Of a stretch of DNA of 64,000 bases, positions 51,173 through 59,378 are shown one piece after another (within the stretch, counting starts at the first letter, position 1; every line of letters begins with the position of its first letter). Both the position numbers and the translations under genes were made by a program. The notes beneath the pieces were generated by a model that was not told the origin of the DNA, searched no databases, and worked only from the letters and a program-made list of their open reading frames with translations. The DNA is from Chloroflexota bacterium (lineage in GTDB: Bacteria > Chloroflexota > Anaerolineae > J036 > Brachytrichaceae): positions 1 through 64,000 of the forward strand of contig JANXLU010000042.1 in the NCBI GenBank assembly GCA_025354985.1, in the 5' to 3' direction.

Positions 51173-51883
51173 ATGTCACAACTAACACTTGACCCAAATA
51201 TAGTGCCGCAGTCCGCGGTAGAGCCGGACGTCCCTCTGAAGAAAATCATCATGTTTGGCGGGGTTGCGGTCGTCGTGGCGGCGCTGGTAAACGGGTTGAT
51301 CCTGGTTCTTTCCTCGGTTGTGTTACGCGTGCCCGCGTTCGGACCGCTAAACCCGATTTTGGTTGGCGCGTTCACGATCATTGGCGTAGTTCTGGCAACC
51401 GTGGTGTTTGCGATCATTACCAGAATGCTGGAAGCGCCGGCGCGCTCATTTCGTATTGTTGCAGCCGCGGTGCTTGTGTTGTCATTTATTCCAAATATCC
51501 TGGCGTTGACTGGGGTGTTTAATCCTGCGGCGCTGTTGGGCCCGGGCGGCAACGGTAATCCCGGAACAAATGGCGGCAACTTTCAGAGGACGCCCCGGGC
51601 CGGTCAAGCGCAGGATGGCACGCCGGTGGCGGATGGTCAGCGCGCAGCCGGTACGCCGCGCGTGCGGCCAACCGCAGCGGCAGTGGCGGATCCTAATGCA
51701 GCGGCGGATGCTCAAGGCACTGATGCCGGCCCCGGTCAAAACCGTCGTGGTGGACAAGGCTTTGGCGGGTTTCGTGTGCCCCAGCAGCTGACGCTGATGA
51801 TGATGCATTTGGCGGCGTTTATCGCCAGCGTATTGATATTGCCTCTGGCTATCCCGGCCCCCAAGCGTGAGACCACGCCATGA
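51173..51883 (+). CDS. Membrane protein with low-complexity Pro/Gly/Ala/Arg-rich loop
   Basis: Four hydrophobic segments, with a ~75-residue linker (GNGNPGTNGGNFQRTPRAGQAQDGTPVADG...GQGFGGFRVPQQ) between TM3 and TM4. Confidence 0.6.
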   Translation: MSQLTLDPNIVPQSAVEPDVPLKKIIMFGGVAVVVAALVNGLILVLSSVVLRVPAFGPLNPILVGAFTIIGVVLATVVFAIITRMLEAPARSFRIVAAAVLVLSFIPNILALTGVFNPAALLGPGGNGNPGTNGGNFQRTPRAGQAQDGTPVADGQRAAGTPRVRPTAAAVADPNAAADAQGTDAGPGQNRRGGQGFGGFRVPQQLTLMMMHLAAFIASVLILPLAIPAPKRETTP

Positions 51884-53154
51884 ACCTGGCACAAGCGTGG
51901 ATTGCGCTTGGGAACAACACGCGCGCGCTTCGCGTGCGCAACTATCGGCTCTATTGGTTTGGTCAGCTCGTCTCGATGTCTGGCACGTGGATGCAAACCA
52001 CGGCCCAGGCCTGGGTGGTGCTGTCACTGACCAAGTCGCCAACAGCGCTTGCCACGGTCACGACACTCCAGTTTCTGCCAATAATGCTGCTTTCGTTGTT
52101 TGGCGGCGTCATTGCCGACCGGGTGCAAAAGCGACGGATGGTATTGGTGACGCAAACGCTTGCCCTTGTTCAGGCGACTGTTTTTGGGTTGTTGGTCGGC
52201 ACCGGTATGATCCAAGTCTGGCATATTTATGTTCTGGCGGCCATTCAGGGTGTTATTAATGCCATAGACAATCCGGTGCGCCAGGCCATGGCATCCGAAT
52301 TGGTGGACAAGGCTGATCGACCGAATTCGATTGCACTTAACTCCACACTTTTTAATGCCGCGCGAATTGTGGGTCCGGCGCTGGCTGGTGTTTTGATCGC
52401 TTCAATTGGCGCGGCGGCGGCCTTGTACTTCAATGCTCTTAGCTTTGTCGCGATCATTGTGGCGGTCTTGATGATGGACCAAACGAAGTTTTTTGTTCGC
52501 CCCCCGCAGTCATCCCAGTCCTCACCGATCAACGATTTTAAGGAGGGCGTTCGGTATGCCTGGCGAACACCAGCCGTGCTCAGTGTGCTGATTGTTGTGG
52601 CATTTGTCGGAACCTTTGGCTATAACTTCAGCGTGGTTCTGCCACTACTGGGTGGCTTTGTGTTGCATACGGATGCCATTGGGTTTGGCACATTATCAGC
52701 GTCGCTCGGAATTGGCTCATTGCTCGGCGCCTTGCTCACCACCACCCTGCATTCGGTGTCGTTTCGGCGACTGATTTTGGGTTCGGTGGGGTTTACGATC
52801 CTACTTGGCATTGTCGCTGTGAGCACACAGTTGCACCTGTCACAGGCGTTGCTGGTTGGTGTTGGATTTTGCGGGGTGTTGTTTTCAACCGGGGCCTCCA
52901 CGCTGATTCAAATCACGGTGCCGGATCACCTACGCGGACGCGTCACCAGTATCTTTTTTCTGCTGTTCGCCGGGAGCACACCGATTGGAGCATCGATCAT
53001 TGGCGCCATTTCAGCATCGCTGAATGTGAGCGACGCCATGCTTGTGTGCTGCGCACTATGTCTGGTTGGACTGGGCGTAGCCGTTTGGTATGAGCATCGC
53101 AGCCGGGGCTTTGCGATTATGAACGAACAAACCGCGCAGGGTCAAACGGTCTGA
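51880..53154 (+). CDS. MFS transporter (enterobactin-exporter/EntS-like, DHA3 type)
   Basis: LRVRNYRLYWFGQLVSMSGTWMQTTAQAWVVLSLT, FGGVIADRVQKRRMVLVTQ, AIDNPVRQAMASELVDKADRPNSIALNSTLFNAARIVGPALAG; ATGA overlap upstream. Confidence 0.93.
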   Translation: MNLAQAWIALGNNTRALRVRNYRLYWFGQLVSMSGTWMQTTAQAWVVLSLTKSPTALATVTTLQFLPIMLLSLFGGVIADRVQKRRMVLVTQTLALVQATVFGLLVGTGMIQVWHIYVLAAIQGVINAIDNPVRQAMASELVDKADRPNSIALNSTLFNAARIVGPALAGVLIASIGAAAALYFNALSFVAIIVAVLMMDQTKFFVRPPQSSQSSPINDFKEGVRYAWRTPAVLSVLIVVAFVGTFGYNFSVVLPLLGGFVLHTDAIGFGTLSASLGIGSLLGALLTTTLHSVSFRRLILGSVGFTILLGIVAVSTQLHLSQALLVGVGFCGVLFSTGASTLIQITVPDHLRGRVTSIFFLLFAGSTPIGASIIGAISASLNVSDAMLVCCALCLVGLGVAVWYEHRSRGFAIMNEQTAQGQTV

Positions 53155-54286
53155 TGTCATAAATCGTTCCGCCTTGAAGTGCAAGTTGGGCGATAATTTT
53201 GCCAGCCAGGGGGGCAAATTTGAATCCGGTGCCACGCCACCCGCTGCCAAGCACAATATGTCTATATCCAGGGAGGGGACCCAGAATAAACTGGTCGTCT
53301 TGCACCATGTCGTATGAGCAACCTTCAAGATCACGTTTTTCGATGCGCTGCACCTTTTTAAAGCCGGGCAGACAGGCCTTGATAAAGTCTTCCGGGCGTT
53401 GAATTTTTGAAGTAACCGGATCGAAGTCCGCCGGGTGATAGAAGCCGACCTTGACACCCGGCGTGTACCCTACGTAGACCGGATGCCCATAGGCGCCAAC
53501 ATCCAAATATGCGAACACCGGCAAGTGATCGGAGTCATACATATGTTCCCTGCCAACTGGAGCGACAAAGTATGCCCAGTCTGGTTTGACCATGGTCAGG
53601 GGAAGACGATAGGCGCCGATCCCCGTCAGGGCGGGCAACAACTCATTGATCCACCTGCCGGGTGTTAGAGCCAACTTCCGCGCAGTAAATGTCTGCCCGG
53701 GTGTCTCAACGTGCACGCCATTTTCACCTTCGGTGATATTGGTAACCTCGGTATTCTCAAGGATTTCTATGTTTTGTGCGCGGGCATGGGCAAGAAGGGT
53801 GGCACGAATGGCCGGGAGTGCGGTCATGCCGGCATAGTGATCGAGTGAGGCGTAATCCGCCTTAAATTGAGGATATGTGGAATGCAAGCCGACTGTGTCA
53901 AATTCAGTACAGGCCAGACCCAATGCAGACATGTTTTTGTGCGCCAGGGCGGCATACGTTGTGGTTAGGTCCGGGGTGATCGCCCGGCTGGCAATGTTTA
54001 GACAGCCACAATTGACGATCAATTTCCGACGCGTGGTGCGCTGCATCTCGTCCCACAGCCTGCGCGACTCAGCGGCCAATCTGGTGTAAAACGGATCAAG
54101 GTAATCGTTGCGGATCGAACGCGTTTCGCCGGCGGTTGACGACAGGACGTGGCCGATCGACTTTCGTTCGATGATGGTAATCTTGCGGGCGAAGGCTGAT
54201 GCATGGTAGGCGGTCATCAGGCCCATGACACCTCCGCCAATGATGATCAGGTCTTGTATGGGTGGCTTTGGTGTTGACGTGCGCAT
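53117..54286 (-). CDS. Monomeric sarcosine oxidase/N-methyl amino acid oxidase-like flavoenzyme
   Basis: LIIIGGGVMGLMTAYHAS; CSYDMVQDDQFILGPLPGYRHIVLGSGWRGTGFKFAPLAGKIIAQLAL matches the MSOX region with the covalent-FAD cysteine. Confidence 0.85.
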   Translation of the reverse strand: MRTSTPKPPIQDLIIIGGGVMGLMTAYHASAFARKITIIERKSIGHVLSSTAGETRSIRNDYLDPFYTRLAAESRRLWDEMQRTTRRKLIVNCGCLNIASRAITPDLTTTYAALAHKNMSALGLACTEFDTVGLHSTYPQFKADYASLDHYAGMTALPAIRATLLAHARAQNIEILENTEVTNITEGENGVHVETPGQTFTARKLALTPGRWINELLPALTGIGAYRLPLTMVKPDWAYFVAPVGREHMYDSDHLPVFAYLDVGAYGHPVYVGYTPGVKVGFYHPADFDPVTSKIQRPEDFIKACLPGFKKVQRIEKRDLEGCSYDMVQDDQFILGPLPGYRHIVLGSGWRGTGFKFAPLAGKIIAQLALQGGTIYDIRPFDPARFVRS

Positions 54287-54305
54287 GTTCTGCGGATTCT
54301 ATAAT
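54274..54305 (+). promoter_or_regulatory. Candidate promoter driving a near-leaderless PhnD-like gene
   Basis: TTGACG (54274-54279) and perfect TATAAT (54300-54305), 20-nt spacer (longer than ideal); ATG at 54317. Confidence 0.35.
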
Positions 54306-54316
54306 GCGTCGCTCTT

Positions 54317-55687
54317 ATGCCTGAGTTGACGCTTACGTCCATGCTTGCGGGAAACGCGGACCCGCTCTACGCTCAGCTTGCCCAATATCTGGCCGGCAAG
54401 CTTGGTTGTGCGATTAGTATTGCCTTGCCTGCAGATTGGGGCAGGCGGCAGGCCATGTTGGACGATGGTCGGGCCCAGGTCGGCGCGTTATGTGGCTGGC
54501 CGTATACAAAGGGAACGGATCATCTTGGCCTGCTGGCGGCGCCGGTAATGATGGCACCCCGGTATGGCGATAGACCGATTTACTTTTCGGATGTCATTGT
54601 TCGGGCTGACCGCCCGCAGCGATTGTTTTCCGACCTGCGCGGGTCGCGCTTGGCGCTTAATGAGATGGCATCCTTTAGCGGGCACGCCATCGTGTGCGCG
54701 GAACTGGATGCGATCGGCGTTGTCCACGGATACTTTGGGTCGGTGATTGCCACGGGTAGCCACGCAGCGTCAATCCAAGCCGTGATCGATGGCGGCGCGG
54801 ACGCCGCCGCCATCGACAGCACTGTCCTCGCGCGAGCCCTGGCCATTGACCCCGCCCTGGCACGTCACATTCGTATACTGGTGGCGCTGGGGCCCAGCCC
54901 AATTCCACCGATTGTGTGTCATTTGGATGTTCCCGTGATGATGCGTGACCGGTTGCGAGACGCCCTGGTGGCTATGCATAGGGACGAACTGGGAGCGGTG
55001 CTTTTGTCAGAGTTTGGCTACGCTCGATTTCAATCGGTGTCAGACGCCGATTATGATGACATTCGCCGCAAGGGTGCCACAACCCAATGGGTGAATCTGA
55101 CTGCACAGGGTCCTGACCGGTCATTTGCGGCGCGAGCCGAAGTGGAGGCTGACCGCAAGGTTCTTAACGGGTTGAAAAGCGATTTGTTGCGCGCCTTTGA
55201 ATCTGGTTCCATGGCCTTTGAGCAGAGCCTTGCGTCAGATTCAGGTCTTGGACGACGACTGATCGTGGCGAAACCCGAGGCGTTTGTTGCGAATAAATCA
55301 TTAAGCGTCGTGGGCTTTTTCGGCCAGCGGAACTGGGACGCACCAGCAGCCATCGTGGCCGAAATTGGCGTCGTAGATGCCGCACTGGTTCGCGAAATGG
55401 TGGATCATGAACATGCGGTTGCGTATTGTTCAGCTGAACTGCCGGACGGCAACTGGGGAAACTTGGTCATTATGGCGGCTCCGGAGGGAGTGCATACCTG
55501 GCGGGAAGGTGCGCGGCACAAATATGCCGCGGAATCGCTGTCGGCACGGTATTACGACACTGTGAGGTTACATCATGGCACGTTGTCAGACGGGCTTGGA
55601 TCCGAACAACTTAAACTTCACCGGACCAGGCTGTTTGACTACCGACATGGGCAGACTTGGACCGCAATCCGTGAATTGGACGCGTAG
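54317..55687 (+). CDS. PhnD-like substrate-binding domain without signal peptide, fused to an unassigned C-terminal domain
   Basis: LARGE N-terminal PhnD-type pattern: GRAQVGALCGWPY, YFSDVIVRADRPQRLFSDLRGSRLALNEMASFSGHAIVCAELDAIG, GSHAASIQAVIDGGADAAAIDSTVLARAL; C-terminal ~190 aa not assigned; begins MPELTLTSMLAGNADPLYAQL with no leader. Confidence 0.7.
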   Translation: MPELTLTSMLAGNADPLYAQLAQYLAGKLGCAISIALPADWGRRQAMLDDGRAQVGALCGWPYTKGTDHLGLLAAPVMMAPRYGDRPIYFSDVIVRADRPQRLFSDLRGSRLALNEMASFSGHAIVCAELDAIGVVHGYFGSVIATGSHAASIQAVIDGGADAAAIDSTVLARALAIDPALARHIRILVALGPSPIPPIVCHLDVPVMMRDRLRDALVAMHRDELGAVLLSEFGYARFQSVSDADYDDIRRKGATTQWVNLTAQGPDRSFAARAEVEADRKVLNGLKSDLLRAFESGSMAFEQSLASDSGLGRRLIVAKPEAFVANKSLSVVGFFGQRNWDAPAAIVAEIGVVDAALVREMVDHEHAVAYCSAELPDGNWGNLVIMAAPEGVHTWREGARHKYAAESLSARYYDTVRLHHGTLSDGLGSEQLKLHRTRLFDYRHGQTWTAIRELDA

Positions 55688-55720
55688 GCGGTTATCCAAC
55701 TGGCTGACGCAGGGTTTGAC

Positions 55721-57097
55721 ATGGGCATGATTCAAGATGCCGGGCCGGACCCGGACAACGCCCTACGACGACGCATGGCTGCCACGGGCATTGGCTACGC
55801 CGGAATCGACGGGGCATGGTGGTTGCCGGCTATTGCGCCATTTGTGCTGCCCAAAGCAACCGAGAACGCGCTGTCGGCGGCTGGACAAGCGTGTTTTGCC
55901 TTGCTTGACGTTGTTGCCGATTACTATGGCAAGGACCCGGATCTTACCGAGCTAATGGATTTCAAGCGACCGGGGCACATTCCGGGGTGGCATTCGCGGC
56001 AACCCGTGCTGTCACTGCGACCAGATTTTCAGCTGACAGGTGAAGGCGTTGTTGCCACAGAATTAGAAATATGTCCCTCAGCCCACGGATACGCGCATGC
56101 GATGCAGGTGGCATATGGATGTAAGCAGGATATTGTCCCAGCCGTCGCGCGGTTGCTGGGTGGGCGTGAGCTACTTATTGTGACCACACCCGAATGGCGC
56201 GAGTTTATGTGGGAGCAACTGGCACTATGCCACGCGCTGGGCGAATTGGGCGCGCGTGCCCGACTGTATTGCCCGGAATCTGTTGCTCGGTTGCAAAGGC
56301 GCGTGCGCGCCGGCGAACTGTGGCAACCACCGATATTTGGTCTGAGCCGGAAACCGGACGGTTGGGATGATGACATCACGGGGCGGATTGCGCGACATGG
56401 TTATGCGGATTTCATAGTTGGTCGGACCGAGTGGGATGAGATCTTGGCAAATAACGCCAGCCCGGTCGTTTTCAGGTTCGGATACTTTGAGAATTTTGAA
56501 TCCGGGCTTTTGGAAGAGATGAAAATGCTGGAGCGAACGGGTGCGACCTTTCTTAACCCGACCTCGTTTGCATATGACAGCAAGTCGATTCTGGCGGCGG
56601 TTGGATTGGCGTCGGTTCGCAAGGCACTTGGTCAGGCAAACGCTGGTGCGCTGGCGGCAGTCGATGCGTGCATCCCGGAAACGGTAATGCTCACTGATGC
56701 GGTGATGCAGCGACTCGTGCGCGAACGGCGCGATTGGGTGGTCAAATTTGCCGGCTTTGACCAGGGCAACTCGGCATGGGGCGGGCGAAGCCTGCAGGTA
56801 GGTGCGCAGTTTACGGACGACGCATGGTCGGAGGTGCTCAGGCAATATAACGACCTGCCGTTCCCGGTAGTCGCCCAGCGGAACGCACCCACCCGACGAG
56901 CCAGCGTTTTTTATTATGACGAACGTGGTGCAACGCAGTTGTTGGTTGATGGTGCCACCAGACTGCGCGCATTTTTTCTGCGTGAAACGAGGACGTCGGA
57001 GTCACGCGCAGTCGGAGTACATATCACCGTATCGGCCAAACAGACGCAGGTTAGCGAAGCCAGTGATGCAGTGCAAGCACCAGTCGCATTTGAATGA
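55721..57097 (+). CDS. ATP-grasp-like protein of unknown function
   Basis: C-terminal block RDWVVKFAGFDQGNSAWGGRSLQVG...FPVVAQRNAPTRRASVFYYDERGATQLLVDGATRLRAFFLRE has ATP-grasp-like order; N-terminal two thirds unrecognised. Confidence 0.45.
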   Translation: MGMIQDAGPDPDNALRRRMAATGIGYAGIDGAWWLPAIAPFVLPKATENALSAAGQACFALLDVVADYYGKDPDLTELMDFKRPGHIPGWHSRQPVLSLRPDFQLTGEGVVATELEICPSAHGYAHAMQVAYGCKQDIVPAVARLLGGRELLIVTTPEWREFMWEQLALCHALGELGARARLYCPESVARLQRRVRAGELWQPPIFGLSRKPDGWDDDITGRIARHGYADFIVGRTEWDEILANNASPVVFRFGYFENFESGLLEEMKMLERTGATFLNPTSFAYDSKSILAAVGLASVRKALGQANAGALAAVDACIPETVMLTDAVMQRLVRERRDWVVKFAGFDQGNSAWGGRSLQVGAQFTDDAWSEVLRQYNDLPFPVVAQRNAPTRRASVFYYDERGATQLLVDGATRLRAFFLRETRTSESRAVGVHITVSAKQTQVSEASDAVQAPVAFE

Positions 57098-57148
57098 GCA
57101 GCCAGGGCTTGATCCACGCATCGTGTCAACGGCGATAATGGATTGAAT

Positions 57149-57328
57149 ATGGGCCAGTTGCAACGTGTGTTAGGCGGTATTCTGCTTGTGGTGGGCGCCG
57201 TTTGGTTGATACAGGGCGCATCGGCACTGTTTGGCGGTGCCGGTAGCGGCTCGCCAATTGGCTCAATCGCCGGTTTCGCTATAACCGCACTTGGTGCGCT
57301 GCTGCTCATAACCGGCGATACCGTTTGA
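57149..57328 (+). CDS. Two-TM micro membrane protein, copy 1
   Basis: MGQLQRVLGGILLVVGAVWLIQGASALFGG...FAITALGALLLITGDTV. Confidence 0.6.
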   Translation: MGQLQRVLGGILLVVGAVWLIQGASALFGGAGSGSPIGSIAGFAITALGALLLITGDTV

Positions 57329-57356
57329 ATTTTAGCAAGTTAAAGGGGAAGATAGT

Positions 57357-57545
57357 ATGCGTTTGGGAATGATCATCGGTGGTGCGTTAATGGTCTTGTT
57401 GGGTGGCGTCTGGCTGTTTCAAGGAATTGGTATTCTGCTTGGAAGCTTTATGACCAGCCAACCGTTCTGGGCAATCATGGGTGTGATTGTCCTGGCCGTG
57501 GGCGCGATCGTTTTGATTACGGGGATCCGGCGCAAGAAGGCCTAA
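57357..57545 (+). CDS. Two-TM micro membrane protein, copy 2
   Basis: MRLGMIIGGALMVLLGGVWLFQGIGILLGS...IVLAVGAIVLITGIRRKKA; similar to the previous ORF in layout. Confidence 0.65.
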   Translation: MRLGMIIGGALMVLLGGVWLFQGIGILLGSFMTSQPFWAIMGVIVLAVGAIVLITGIRRKKA

Positions 57546-57769
57546 AGAACCTCGTCGGTTCTTGTGTCGCGCTGGAGCGTTATCCAACGCCGACAGCCGT
57601 AGACGTGGAACCAGCGCTCGGTTTGCGGCCCCTGCGGATTGTTGCGCATAAACGCCCGATCAACATCACGCGCATCGGCATCCGTGATGGCATCGGGGAC
57701 GCTGGTCAGCTCGCCGTAAAGAAACTCGGTGATAGGGCGGACGCCACAGTTCGGGCAGGGTAGATTCAT
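57542..57769 (-). CDS. soxD: Sarcosine oxidase delta subunit
   Basis: CPNCGVRPITEFLYGEL...NPQGPQTERWFHVYGCRRWITLQRDTRTDEV. Confidence 0.92.
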   Translation of the reverse strand: MNLPCPNCGVRPITEFLYGELTSVPDAITDADARDVDRAFMRNNPQGPQTERWFHVYGCRRWITLQRDTRTDEVL

Positions 57770-57771
57770 AT

Positions 57772-58980
57772 TTAGTGTGTGCCTGCCGATCCGCGATCGG
57801 CCATTGTTCGGTCAAGGGCGAAGCGATCCAGGGAGAACGGCGCGATTAGGTCGGGTGTTTTGCCGGTGGAGATGGCCGCGGCAAGTTGTTCGCCGCTTGC
57901 GGGTATGGCCTTGAAGCCCCATGTTCCCCATCCGGTTGTAATGTAGAAGCCCTCGACCCCGGTTTGGCCCATGATGGGCGAATAATCCGGGCTCATGTCG
58001 CACACGCCGGTCCATTGGCGCAATACCTGCAGGTTTCGCAAGAACGGCAGCAGGGTGACTGCGCGAAAGGCGCAGCCCTGCAAGAATTTGTAGTCAGAAC
58101 GATAGGAATAACTGGGCTGCCGATCTATTTCGGCGCCCATGAGCATCTCGCCCCGCGCCGTTTGGCTGACATAGAACAGCAGTGGCCCCGAGCTGAGGAT
58201 GGGCGCAAAGGTTCGCTCATAGTGATTTGTCACAAATGCCTGGAGCTGGTGCGTGCGGATGGGCAGACGCAGACCGGCCATGGCCGCAACGCTGGTTACG
58301 TGCCCGCCAACCGCGCACAGTACCGCCCCGGCAGCGATGTCGCCCTGAGTGGTTTGCACGCCGGTCACACGGTTGCCAGCAATTTGTAGACCGGTTACCT
58401 CGATGCGTTGGTGCACGTGCGCGCCTCGTTTCATAGCGCCTTCGGCAAATGCCCAGACCACCCGGTCATGCCGTGCGGTGGCGCCGCTGTGATGATAGGC
58501 GGCGCCCACCACCGGGTAATGACCCCCTCCGGTCATGTCAAGCTCCGGGCACATTTTTTTGACCTCATCCGGCCCGATCCAATCGGTCTTTGCTCCAAAC
58601 GCGGTGTTGACGGCGGCCCGCGCTTTTTCAACGCGCATATTTGCTTCACTGTGGGCGAGGCCGATCATGCCCTTTTCCTTGTGCATGACCCAGCGATCGG
58701 TTTCGGCCTCTAGCGTCGCATACAAATCCACGCTGCGCTGATAGAACCTGACCGCTTCGGGGATGCCGTAGTTGCTGCGAATAATGGTGGTGTTGCGACC
58801 ACTGTTGCCGCCACCGATATAGCTACGCTCAAGCACGGCAACGTTTGTGATGCCATGACGGGTGGCCAGATAGTACGCAGCTGCAAGGCCGTGCCCGCCC
58901 CCGCCGATGATCACCACGTCATATGATTTCTTCGGCTGTTGCCAGGTGAGCGACACGCGTTGTTCAATAAATTCGTTCAT
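57772..58980 (-). CDS. soxB: Sarcosine oxidase beta subunit
   Basis: VVIIGGGGHGLAAAYYLATRHGITNVAVLERSYIGGGNSGRNTTIIRSNYG; FYITTGWGTWGFKAIPASGEQLA. Confidence 0.95.
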   Translation of the reverse strand: MNEFIEQRVSLTWQQPKKSYDVVIIGGGGHGLAAAYYLATRHGITNVAVLERSYIGGGNSGRNTTIIRSNYGIPEAVRFYQRSVDLYATLEAETDRWVMHKEKGMIGLAHSEANMRVEKARAAVNTAFGAKTDWIGPDEVKKMCPELDMTGGGHYPVVGAAYHHSGATARHDRVVWAFAEGAMKRGAHVHQRIEVTGLQIAGNRVTGVQTTQGDIAAGAVLCAVGGHVTSVAAMAGLRLPIRTHQLQAFVTNHYERTFAPILSSGPLLFYVSQTARGEMLMGAEIDRQPSYSYRSDYKFLQGCAFRAVTLLPFLRNLQVLRQWTGVCDMSPDYSPIMGQTGVEGFYITTGWGTWGFKAIPASGEQLAAAISTGKTPDLIAPFSLDRFALDRTMADRGSAGTH

Positions 58981-59378
58981 TGCAGACGCTCCCCCAGGTC
59001 GGCGGCAAATGGTTGTTGTACCAGCACGAGCATTCGCCGAGGTTCAATCCAGAGCTTGACCGGCAGACCGGCGACTTCGCCTTGCGCAAAAACCGGTCGC
59101 GTCGTTGGAAGCTGCCACTCGCAATTTGCGCTCACCCAGGCTGTTGCGGCTTGAGTCGAAAGCCACGTTCCGACAAAGCTTGTATCGTGCTCAATGATTG
59201 CGTGCGGGTCGTTAATGACGGGCGCGGCCGGGGAGCCCAACCAAAACAGCTCGTCTGGCGCGGTCCTCATGACGATTGCCGTTGTTGAAGTCTGAATGCC
59301 ATCCAGAAGGGCAGGCGTGCTCACGATCCGGGTTAGTGGAAACCGATCAAGCTTTGGCACGGGCACCCTCCTTATCAT
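58977..59378 (-). CDS. soxG: Sarcosine oxidase gamma subunit (divergent)
   Basis: Position between soxA and soxB; WLGSPAAPVINDP...TWLSTQAATAWVSANCEWQL...VKLWIEPRRMLVLVQQPFAADLGERL; ATGA overlap with soxB. Start uncertain (ORF opens at 59417). Confidence 0.75.
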   Translation of the reverse strand: MIRRVPVPKLDRFPLTRIVSTPALLDGIQTSTTAIVMRTAPDELFWLGSPAAPVINDPHAIIEHDTSFVGTWLSTQAATAWVSANCEWQLPTTRPVFAQGEVAGLPVKLWIEPRRMLVLVQQPFAADLGERLQ

